From contig CAKKNE010000001.1 of assembly GCA_918797485.1 (NCBI GenBank), forward strand, positions 4,960,001 through 5,024,000: a DNA stretch of 64,000 nucleotides. The letters are read 5' to 3'. Positions 35,845 through 43,498 of this stretch are shown here, piece after piece; the stretch's first letter is position 1, and each line of letters begins with the position of its first letter. The position numbers and the translations under genes are program-made. This stretch comes from Pelagomonas calceolata. Its lineage: Eukaryota; Sar; Pelagophyceae; Pelagomonadales; Pelagomonadaceae. The notes below the pieces were generated by a model. The model had not been told where the DNA came from, did no database searches, and worked only from the letters and a program-made list of their open reading frames with translations.

Positions 35845-37398
35845 ATGGCCCGCCGCGCAGCCCTGGTGCTCGCAAGCGCCGCCACGGCAAGCGCCGCCAA
35901 CTACGTCGGCGGTCAATGTGCGGTCGGTGTCACTAGCGGCGACCTCTTCCCCGACAAGTGCGTGTACGGCACGCAGTTCACGGCGACGGTCGCCGCGGAC
36001 TATTCATTGCTGTGGGAGGTCGCTTACTACGACTCCTACAAGGTCGTGAAGAACGGCGACGCCGTGCACGCGCTGCACCAATGTGGGGTGGACGCGCCGA
36101 CGAGCGAAGAGCTACCGGCCTACGCGGTGGAGGCGACGCTCGTCGAGGTGCCCGTAACCGCCGTCGCGACGACGTCGTCGACGTACCTCCCGTTCATCGA
36201 GATGCTCGGCGAGCGGCGCGCGCTCAAGGCCTACCAGTCGAGCTTCTACTACGTCTCGTCACCGTGTTTAAGGAAGATGTACCGCGACGGACTCATCGAG
36301 GCCCAGAGTGGGGACTGGCCGAACACAGTGAACCCGGACCTGGAGGCGCTCGGCGTCCAGGCGACGTTCGCGTCGTCGTGGGGCATGGACGAGCACAACG
36401 CGGTCCTGCTGACGGACACGGCCGAACAACAGCCGAACGCGGTCCTCAAAACGGCCGAGTACGTCGAGTATGTTGGTCTGTATTTCAATAGGGAGAAGGA
36501 GGCGGCCGCGGCCATCGAGCACATCGTCGCCAACTGGCTCTGCACGAAGGAGGCCGTTGCTGGCGTCGTGAAGAACAAAGCCCCGGTCAAGGTGCTCTGG
36601 GCCCAGTACTGGGGCAGCGCGACCTGCGGCGGCGAACCGATCGGAGGCTGGTCCGTCGCAAGCGGCAACACGTGGTACTCGGAAATCATCGAAGCCGCGG
36701 GTGGCCAGCTCATCGTGCCCGCCGTCGAGGCGGCCTGCGAGTCGTGGGGTGCGCCCTACCTGTCTACCGAACAGCTCCTCGAGGTCGGCGCGGACGCTGA
36801 CGTGTTCATCTCGCCGGGCCCGTGGGAGGACCAGGACGTGTCCTCCCTGAAAGCCTGGGAAAACGGCCGCGTCTTCGACAACCAGGGCCCGCGCGGCGCG
36901 AATGACTGGTTCGAGCGTCGGGTCGTGGAACCCGATGCCGTTCTGCAGGACCTGGCCGTGGCCTTCTACCCGGACGCGACCGAGCTCGAGGGCCTGTCGC
37001 GCAAGTGGCTCCGCGACGTCGTCGCGGAGGAGCCCGTCGGCGGCGTGTCGGACGAGGACCTGGACGCGGCCTGCCCCGACATCGACGCGCCCTATGAGTT
37101 CTCCTCTACAGACATGTGCGCACGACTAGTTCTTGATAACGATCCCACGCCGACCGAGCCCGCGCCGACGACGGACCAGCAAGCGACGACCGAGGGCTCC
37201 TCGAGCAGCAGCAAGAAGAGCTCCTCGCCGGACGCCGCCTCGGGCGGCATCATAGCCGTGGCCGTCATCGCCAGCGCACTCGTGCTCCTCGTCGTCGGTG
37301 GCCTGTCGTACTACGCCAACCGGCGCCTGCCGCCGCCGGCGAAGGCGCTTCCCGCGGACAACCAACCCGTTGTCACGAAGGCGGCCGAGACGGCGTGA
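35845..37398 (+). CDS. Secreted substrate-binding-protein-like gene 2, intronless paralogue, 517 aa
   Basis: ATG at 35845; signal peptide MARRAALVLASAATASA. It aligns along its whole length with gene 1 at 33270: SADYSLLWEV / AADYSLLWEV, SSPCLRKM.RDGLIE, VEY.GLYFNREKEA, VLWAQYW, SWGAPYLST.QLLEVG, ENGRVFDNQGP, NDWFERRVVEPD. A Ser/Thr-rich stalk precedes one membrane helix (GIIAVAVIASALVLLVVGGL) and a short cytoplasmic tail, so it is a type I membrane protein with the binding-protein-like domain outside. No introners. The pair arose by duplication with the Rieske gene now between. Ligand unknown. Confidence 0.85.
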   Translation: MARRAALVLASAATASAANYVGGQCAVGVTSGDLFPDKCVYGTQFTATVAADYSLLWEVAYYDSYKVVKNGDAVHALHQCGVDAPTSEELPAYAVEATLVEVPVTAVATTSSTYLPFIEMLGERRALKAYQSSFYYVSSPCLRKMYRDGLIEAQSGDWPNTVNPDLEALGVQATFASSWGMDEHNAVLLTDTAEQQPNAVLKTAEYVEYVGLYFNREKEAAAAIEHIVANWLCTKEAVAGVVKNKAPVKVLWAQYWGSATCGGEPIGGWSVASGNTWYSEIIEAAGGQLIVPAVEAACESWGAPYLSTEQLLEVGADADVFISPGPWEDQDVSSLKAWENGRVFDNQGPRGANDWFERRVVEPDAVLQDLAVAFYPDATELEGLSRKWLRDVVAEEPVGGVSDEDLDAACPDIDAPYEFSSTDMCARLVLDNDPTPTEPAPTTDQQATTEGSSSSSKKSSSPDAASGGIIAVAVIASALVLLVVGGLSYYANRRLPPPAKALPADNQPVVTKAAETA

Positions 37399-37494
37399 GC
37401 AACGCCGTCCCGAGGAGGCAACGCGCCCGCGCGCCCCGGGGCCCGCGCGCGCTAACGCATATGATATTTATTCATATTACTACCCGCGGGATGT

Positions 37495-38451
37495 TTAGCC
37501 CTCGAGAAGGTCGTCGTCGCCCTCGACGGGCGACCCGGCTAGGATCGCGTCGATGTCGGCGCCGCCCGCCAATATCGCGTCGTCCGCGTCGGCCGCGCCG
37601 ACGCCGCCCGCGAGGAGCGCCTCCACTTCGTCCGCGACGAGCGGATCGATCGGATTCTCGGCCTCGAACGCCTCGCCGCCCTCAAACACGGGCGACGCGG
37701 CGACGTCGCCATCGAAGCCCTCGTCGTCGTCGGGGTCGCGCCGCAGCGCCGCGGCGGCGGCGCGGTCGATCGCAGGGGTCGGCGACTCCGGCGACGCGGG
37801 TCCCATGAGCCGTTCGAGCAGGTCGACGCTGTCGCGGGCGGCCCGCGCGACGCGCTTGGACCGGGCCCGCCGCGTGGCGCGGTCCTCGCGACCGCGCAGC
37901 GGCGACGCTGGTGGCCGATCGTTTCGTCGGCCGAACGCCACGTCCGGCGGGTCCGGCGGCCTGAGCGGTCGCCGCGCCCGCGCCGCGAGGCCGCACGCCG
38001 AGCCGAGGGTCGCCGCCGCGCGGCGGGCCTCGCGGCCGCCGCCGTCGTAGACCGCGCGCAGGTCCGCGTCGCTCGCGTCAGTGACGTAGGCGCAGACCCG
38101 TCGCAGCGCCGCGGCGAAGTCGGCGAAGCCCGGTGGCGGGGCGCCCGCCGCGGCCGGCTTTTTGCGGGACGCTCGCCGCGGCGGGACGCTCGCAGGCCGC
38201 GGCCGCGCCGGCGAGGCGGCGCGCGCGGCGACGAGGGCGCGGTGCCGCGCGCGCTCCCGCGCCGCGGCCTCCGTTTTCTGGGCGATGCGCTGCGCCCGCT
38301 GCCGGTCCTTGGCGCGCTGTTGTGCACGGTCGCGCTTCGAGCTCCGCAGCGCGTCGGGCTGCCCGTAGGGGCTCAGCCAGAGGTCCCGCTCGCGCGAGCT
38401 CGCGCGCGCCCTTGCGGTCCTTTTTTCCGTCTTACGCAAGTAGGAGGACAT
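37495..38451 (-). CDS. Arg/Ala-rich basic hypothetical protein, 318 aa
   Basis: Start placed at the ATG at 38451 (MSSYLRKTEKR); an upstream in-frame ATG near 38697 would add a leader-like segment and cannot be excluded. Residues 1-90 are a strongly basic helix (RDRAQQRAKDRQRAQRIAQK). The middle is Pro/Arg-rich, with one more ordered stretch FADFAAALRRVCAYVTDASD. The last ~40 residues repeat DA(I/D)LAGG-type acidic units. No family recognised. The whole gene is very GC-rich, and coding status rests on frame length and consistent bias. Confidence 0.6.
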   Translation of the reverse strand: MSSYLRKTEKRTARARASSRERDLWLSPYGQPDALRSSKRDRAQQRAKDRQRAQRIAQKTEAAARERARHRALVAARAASPARPRPASVPPRRASRKKPAAAGAPPPGFADFAAALRRVCAYVTDASDADLRAVYDGGGREARRAAATLGSACGLAARARRPLRPPDPPDVAFGRRNDRPPASPLRGREDRATRRARSKRVARAARDSVDLLERLMGPASPESPTPAIDRAAAAALRRDPDDDEGFDGDVAASPVFEGGEAFEAENPIDPLVADEVEALLAGGVGAADADDAILAGGADIDAILAGSPVEGDDDLLEG

Positions 38452-38982
38452 TTGGTCACGATCGCCGCGGCTCCTTAAAGCATATGGATTCGTGTTGCCA
38501 GCGTGTTTGACGACAAGGGCAGCGCTTGCGCTGCCCTCGAGAGGCTGCGCGGGCCGGAGTGGTCGGAAACGAACACCAACCAAAGATGCAGCAATGCCAG
38601 TTGCAAAACTCGCTGCTGCAAAGCTTATTGAGAGACGCTTGTAGATGCTGGAGACGCTCGCAGCGCGACGTGACGGAATGGCGGAAGAGCCCTCCATGAC
38701 GCCTCGCCAGCTCTCTGCCGTCGCGCGAGCCCGTGCTGGGCGACGTACGGCCGACTTCGGGGTGCAGAAACACTCTAGCAACTCTCCGTGCAGCGGCGCT
38801 CTGCGTCGAGTGGCTGGCGCTCTATACCGGGTGGAGCGACCTTGCTCGCACGCTGCCACGCCCAGCGGTCCCTACTCATACGTTTTGGACGTGTGGGGCA
38901 GCCTTTCTCCCGCGCCCGGGCCGCACCAGCTCCGACACTGGGCTGCCACCCCTGACGCCCCCGACCACACTGCGACGAAAGC
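38452..38982. promoter_or_regulatory. Divergent intergenic region
   Basis: 531 bp between the basic protein gene and the IFT25-like gene. Open frames here lack ATG starts or are antisense shadows. If the upstream ATG at ~38697 is used by the minus gene the region shrinks to ~285 bp. The recurrent motif is absent. Confidence 0.35.
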
Positions 38983-39690
38983 ATGGAGGCCCCGCGCACC
39001 TTCGTCCCCTTCAACGACTACGGCAAGGCCCTGAACCGGTCGGCGTCGCCGCAGCGCTACCCGCGGCCGACGAAGCCCCTCGCCGCGCGGCCGCGGCGCC
39101 TGTCCTTCGGCGCCGCCGAGCGCGCGCCGACCACCACACCATGCGCGCCGCCGCCGGAGAGCCCGACGATGTCCACGGAACGGACGCCGGAGAGCCCGAC
39201 GATGTCCACGGAGCGGCTGCCCTGGGACGCACGCCAAGCGCCCGGCGCCGCCGACTCGCCGCCGGCGAGCCCGACGCCGCCGACGCGGCAGCTGTCCGCG
39301 AGCCCGACGACACCGGCCCGGCGCGTCGCCGTGCGCGACATCGGCGCGTCGTGCCACGACGGGCGCCACCCGGCCACGGCCATGTTCGACGGCCAAAAAT
39401 TCTGGGCGACGACGGGCCTCTTCCCCCAGTCCGCGCTCGCGCGCCTGCCGTCGCCGACGCGCCTCTCGTCCCTTTCACTCGACGTGGGGCCGTCCGTGCG
39501 GCAGGTGACCGTGAGCGTCGGCCACGAGGACGCCTTCGAGGACGTCGCCACCGTGACGTTTGAGGGCGGCGGCAACAAGCGCGTTTCACTGGAAAACGTC
39601 CTCGCCCGCGACGTGCGCATCCGCATCGACCGCGCGTCCGGGTCCTTCGCCATCGTCCAGTCCGTCGAGGTCGTCGGCGTGCCCGCGTAA
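38983..39690 (+). CDS. IFT25/HSPB11-like protein with long Pro-rich N-terminus, 235 aa
   Basis: ATG at 38983. Residues 1-110 are low-complexity Ser/Thr/Pro with ESPTMSTER repeated twice in tandem (~58-77). Residues ~115-235 match the galactose-binding-like fold of IFT25: the hallmark MFDGQKFWATTGLFPQ, then LDVGPSVRQVTVSVGHED, and VEVVGVPA at the end. IFT25 binds IFT27 in the intraflagellar transport B complex, so the gene points to a flagellated stage or retained IFT. The ordinary protein is ~145 aa; the extra N-terminus is unusual. Stop codons of this gene and the next are 15 bp apart. Confidence 0.82.
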   Translation: MEAPRTFVPFNDYGKALNRSASPQRYPRPTKPLAARPRRLSFGAAERAPTTTPCAPPPESPTMSTERTPESPTMSTERLPWDARQAPGAADSPPASPTPPTRQLSASPTTPARRVAVRDIGASCHDGRHPATAMFDGQKFWATTGLFPQSALARLPSPTRLSSLSLDVGPSVRQVTVSVGHEDAFEDVATVTFEGGGNKRVSLENVLARDVRIRIDRASGSFAIVQSVEVVGVPA

Positions 39691-39705
39691 TATGTGTTAT
39701 TAATA

Positions 39706-40851
39706 TTAGTCGCCCTCGGCGGGGATGTTCCGCAGGCGCGCTCTCCGCAGGACCGCCCGGACCTTCGCGTCGTCCGCCCACCGCGGCGTAGACGCGGACG
39801 TCTCCGCGAGGACGCGCCGGCCGGCGCGGTCCACGGCGGCCTCGAGGGCGTCGGCCAGCGCGTCCCGTCTTTCGAGAGAAGCCACCTGCAGATCTAAGGA
39901 TCGACGGCCGTCCTCCCCAACGTCGTGCGCGGCAACCACCACGCTTAAACACATGTAATGCGGCGCCTTCTTGTTCCTTTTGAGCGGCGCCGTCTGCTTG
40001 CCTCGCACCACGTCCAAATCTAGGTCCGGCCGCAGGCACAACCTTCTTTTGGTGGAGAGCTTCTGGACTGATGGTGGTTCGCCCTTCTTGCCCGCCCTTA
40101 CCCAACATAACCCGTCGTGGGAATCCAGAAACAACCACGTGTCGCGCGGCTTGCCCTTGCGCCCGTGCTTCACGACCCTCAAGCCCCTTCTCAACTCGTC
40201 GAGCTGCGCGTCGACGTTTTTAGGCGTCGGGCGCTCCGTCAACTGATGAGAGACGCCGCGCGCCGCGTCCCTTAATCTTTTCACGGACGGCGGCGTGGCC
40301 GGGGGACTCCCCGGCGGCGGCGGCGGCGACGACGCGCGGTCCGCCATGATCTTCCACGACTGCGAGCCTCTATCAACACGTGAGGGCGGCGGCGGCGGCC
40401 GGTCAATTAATGAAGGTACGTCGTCGTGCTGCAACGCGTGGAACGCCGCCAGGTTCGCCCGGATACAGTCCTCCAGTCGAGTTCGTTCCTCGGCGAAGGC
40501 CCGGCGCTCATCATCTAGAAACGAGTGCGTCGCGGCCATCGCCGCCGCGTGGCTCCGCTTCACGCGCTCGACGCGGTCCTCCTCCGTACTCTTCGCCGTT
40601 TCTCGCGTCGCTCGTTCTAGCCTTAGCTCCCGCTCCAAAAACTCGATGCGGTGCACACCCTGCTCGACCTGCCAGACCAGATCCTCGAAGAGCTGCGTCA
40701 GCTTGTGGTCGCTCGCCGGCAGGAAGGGGACGCGCGGTCCTGATGACGGTTTCTTCTTCTTCGGGCTGGCTCCGGAACTGATCGTGTGGCGCCGATGGAG
40801 CGGCATGCGCGGGCTCCTCGCATACGCGGGCGGCGTGGGCATGTTTTGCAT
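39706..40851 (-). CDS. Coiled-coil plus PH-like domain protein, 381 aa
   Basis: ATG at 40851 (MQNMPTPPAYARS). Residues ~45-135 form a coiled coil (FEDLVWQVEQGVHRIEFLERELRLERATRETAK). A Pro-rich linker follows. Residues ~215-355 resemble a PH-type domain: LRRGLRVVKHGRKGKPRDTWLFLDSHDGLCW, ending in a helix (RRDALADALEAAVDRAGR). PH-like folds bind phosphoinositides or proteins. No exact family recognised. It converges with the IFT25-like gene. Confidence 0.75.
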   Translation of the reverse strand: MQNMPTPPAYARSPRMPLHRRHTISSGASPKKKKPSSGPRVPFLPASDHKLTQLFEDLVWQVEQGVHRIEFLERELRLERATRETAKSTEEDRVERVKRSHAAAMAATHSFLDDERRAFAEERTRLEDCIRANLAAFHALQHDDVPSLIDRPPPPPSRVDRGSQSWKIMADRASSPPPPPGSPPATPPSVKRLRDAARGVSHQLTERPTPKNVDAQLDELRRGLRVVKHGRKGKPRDTWLFLDSHDGLCWVRAGKKGEPPSVQKLSTKRRLCLRPDLDLDVVRGKQTAPLKRNKKAPHYMCLSVVVAAHDVGEDGRRSLDLQVASLERRDALADALEAAVDRAGRRVLAETSASTPRWADDAKVRAVLRRARLRNIPAEGD

Positions 40852-41437
40852 TTGCTTTTTGTAGTGTGCAGGGCTGCCTTTCTGTGCGGCTGCGATCGAT
40901 CAGCCGCCGCCTCGTCCGTCCGACACTGGAGCCCTCGAGCTAGGAATCACAGGGCGTCTAAATCTCGGGCGCGATGTCCAAACTATTGATCGTTCGCTTT
41001 ACTGCGCAGCCTCGCGTGCTCTCCAGGCTGCCCAAACTGCGTCTTCTGCCGCGATGCTGGCAATCGCATGCCAAAAACACTCAAAAATGGTCGAAATGCT
41101 ACGGGTTTCGTGCGGCTCGCGATCGCGCGCGATCGTGTGGATGCGTGGGGGCCGGCCGGCCGCCTATACTCGATGGCGTCACCACCCGGACAAAAAGTTC
41201 TTGCCTGCTCGGCGCGGAGGTTGCCGCGACCGCGGTCCGCGCGACTGGGCCCGGCCTAGAGGCCCGGCCTCGACGCCATCGGCGCGTCGCACGACATGGC
41301 GTCGGACATCCGGGCCCGTAGGTAGACGCCGCCGCCGCGCCGTCCAAGGACCAGAAACTAGTATTTGCGAGGCTTACGACCGCCTCGCGAGAGTCCTAAG
41401 AGTCACGGCGCCCGGCCGGCGCCCCACAAGTTCGCGT
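40852..41437. other. Intergenic region between two minus-strand genes
   Basis: 586 bp holding the promoter of the PH-like gene and the 3' flank of the LHC gene. It contains partial matches to the introner core (CTCGATGGCGTCACC at 41169-41183; CTCGACGCCATCGG at 41269-41282) in inverted arrangement but no terminal repeats. No gene is supported. Confidence 0.4.
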
Positions 41438-42031
41438 CTAGGCGATGTCCGTGCCCGGGAAGATGGTCACCTCGCCGTTGACGGCGTCCTGCATCATGAG
41501 GCCGAGCACGCCGAACATGGCGGCGCGGCCGTTCTGGAGCTCCATGTTCAGCTTCGACTTCTTCTCGTCGGCGCTCTGGATCTGCTTGCCGAAGTAGGGC
41601 CAGCCGAAGTCGCCCGCGAACTCGCTCCGCGTCGCCGCGAAGGGGCCGGCCTCGAGCCAGCCGACGACCATGATCATCTGGAACCAGCCGAGCCCGGGCA
41701 CGACGGGCAGCGCGTTGAGGCCGTTCGGCACGTCCTCGAACTTCAAATCGTTCGTCGGGCTCAGGTAGCCGGGCCACTTGTAGACCTCGGGCACGAGGTA
41801 GCCGACGAAGCCGGCCATCGCGACGCGGCCGTGCTTGAGCTCCGTGATGCGGCGGCGCTCGAAGTCCTCGGCCGAGCCCTTGGCCGCGAGGCCGAGCGGG
41901 TCGAAGAAGCCGAGCGGCGGCAGGACACCAAGCTCCGTGTCGAGCGCCTTCACGACCGTCCTCTGGGCCTTCGGCGCGGCGGGGGCGACGAGCGCGCTGG
42001 CGCCGGCGGCGAGCGCGAGGACCGTCTTCAT
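41438..42031 (-). CDS. Fucoxanthin chlorophyll a/c-type light-harvesting protein, 197 aa
   Basis: ATG at 42031 (MKTVLALAAGASALVAPAAP). The leader is a classic heterokont bipartite plastid signal: hydrophobic signal peptide, then ASALVAP in place of ASAFAP. Two chlorophyll-binding helices carry the ExxxGR motif: ITELKHGRVAMAGFVGYLVPE (helix 1) and MELQNGRAAMFGVLGLMMQD (helix 3); between them is helix 2 (FQMIMVVGWLEAG). Length and motif spacing fit the FCP/LHCF-LHCR group of stramenopiles. It binds chlorophyll a/c and fucoxanthin-type carotenoids in thylakoids. No intron. Upstream is a long divergent region, as expected for a strongly expressed gene. Confidence 0.95.
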   Translation of the reverse strand: MKTVLALAAGASALVAPAAPKAQRTVVKALDTELGVLPPLGFFDPLGLAAKGSAEDFERRRITELKHGRVAMAGFVGYLVPEVYKWPGYLSPTNDLKFEDVPNGLNALPVVPGLGWFQMIMVVGWLEAGPFAATRSEFAGDFGWPYFGKQIQSADEKKSKLNMELQNGRAAMFGVLGLMMQDAVNGEVTIFPGTDIA

Positions 42032-42870
42032 CGTTGCGATCTGCGCGCGGGGGGGAAGCGGGTGAGCCGACCGCCGCGGGATGGCGTGGGAGGGTTTTAT
42101 TCGGGGGTTGGGTGCTGAGCGCTGCTGCGCCGTGTGCCGGGTTGGGGGAAGGGGCTGCGCGTCGCGCCGACCGGCGGCCACCTCTCGGAGGCGGCCCGAC
42201 GCCATCGGTCCGGACCGCCCTCGATCGGCGGCCGCGGTCGGCAGCGAAAGATCTCTGGGGAGGAAGCGCTGCCGGAAAGCAGCGCGCGCGGCCAACAGCT
42301 ACCATCACAAACGCTCGCGGCCAGCGCCGAGGGTCCACGCCAGCGACGTCGCGCAGCGATCCACTGCTAGCTTCGATGGTCGCTGGGCTTATACGTGGCC
42401 GTCGGTGCGGATCTCGAGCCGTTGGCTCGCAAGCGTGATGTGATGGTGCCAAAGGTACGCCAACGTGCCTCAGGTTAGCTGGAAACGCGGAAGGTTGCGT
42501 GCTCACCTTAGCTGAACTCACGAGATATCAAAGGCAAAAACGAGCTAGGACGCCCTTCCAGATCCGAGAAATACGGCTCCGAGAGGCCTACGGAATGCTG
42601 CATAGAAAGACAGGGACGTGGAAAAGTCGGAAAAAAAATTGCCAGGTTATAGACATACTAGGATTTCATTTGAGCTGCCAAAGCCGCGGTGACCCAAACG
42701 CGGTCCATTTGTCACACCTGGCTTAGCGAGTTACGCCACGCACCCATACGTGTATCGCGTGCAGCACGACGTCGAAATCCGCAGTGATTTCGGCGCGATA
42801 GCGGTGATATACGAGATCCAGAGCTCCAGAGCTGGGCACCGGTACGACGTCGCAATCACACGCAGCCATC
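42032..42870. promoter_or_regulatory. Long divergent intergenic region upstream of the LHC gene
   Basis: 839 bp, the longest in the window. The part from 42430 to 42720 is clearly more AT-rich than its surroundings, with a run of eight A near 42632. No coding frame has both an ATG and coding bias. It should contain the LHC promoter. The recurrent GCTAG motif is absent. Confidence 0.45.
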
Positions 42871-43482
42871 ATGGGGCTAGAGCTGGGCCCAAAGACGCTC
42901 TCCAGCCCAGCGCGGCGCTCGCGCGAGTCCATCGACAAGGCCGAAAAAATATTGGCGCGCGTCCGGCGCGGGCGAGCTGCGGCCGCCGGCTCGCCGACGC
43001 CAGCGGCATCGCCCTACCGAAACGTCCTGCGCGAACGCGTCGACACGCTGCACAAACGGCTGAGCGAGGGCGGCGCGCCGACGCCGGCGCCCGACGACGA
43101 CGACGCCGCGACGCTGTCGCCGGGCGGCAAGCTGCGCGCGGAGCTGAGCCGGCGGGCGTCGGAGCGCGTGGCCGTCGCCGTGAGCGACATGCGCCAAAAG
43201 CTGGCCGAACTCGACGGCGCAGCAGTCCCGGAGTCGGACGTCGCGCGCGCCGTCGGCGAGCTGTCGGCGGCGGTCAAGCGGCTGGGCGACGACCAGGCGC
43301 GGGCCCACGCTATAGCGGCCGCGGACCGGCAACGGATCCTCAAGGCGAGCCAAGCGGCGCTCTGGCGCTCGAACGTCGCCTTGTTTCTCAGCGCCCAGCT
43401 CTACGCGCTCGCACTCGGGGCGCTATACTTTTCGCTCCCGGCGGGATTCTTCGACGCGGGAGGTGTCGCGCTGACGTCATAA
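42871..43482 (+). CDS. Hypothetical protein with C-terminal membrane segment, 203 aa
   Basis: ATG at 42871. Residues 1-40 are basic (SPARRSRESIDKAEKILARVRRG). Helical, charged stretches fill 50-165 (VAVAVSDMRQKLAELDGA). One hydrophobic helix lies near the end (VALFLSAQLYALALGALYFSL), followed by a short tail, giving a tail-anchored topology. It could be a SNARE-like or organelle outer-membrane protein, but no family motif is visible. Stop codons of this gene and the LON-domain gene are only 16 bp apart. Confidence 0.65.
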   Translation: MGLELGPKTLSSPARRSRESIDKAEKILARVRRGRAAAAGSPTPAASPYRNVLRERVDTLHKRLSEGGAPTPAPDDDDAATLSPGGKLRAELSRRASERVAVAVSDMRQKLAELDGAAVPESDVARAVGELSAAVKRLGDDQARAHAIAAADRQRILKASQAALWRSNVALFLSAQLYALALGALYFSLPAGFFDAGGVALTS

Positions 43483-43498
43483 GTACAATAATAGACAC

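Noticed and set aside
39011-40138. Long minus-strand open frame (375 codons) across the IFT25-like and PH-like genes
   Set aside because: Overlaps two well-supported genes; composition is Arg-rich shadow sequence.
41169-41282. Two inverted introner-core-like stretches downstream of the LHC gene
   Set aside because: Short, without CTGTGTGG/CCACACAG ends; not enough to call an element.
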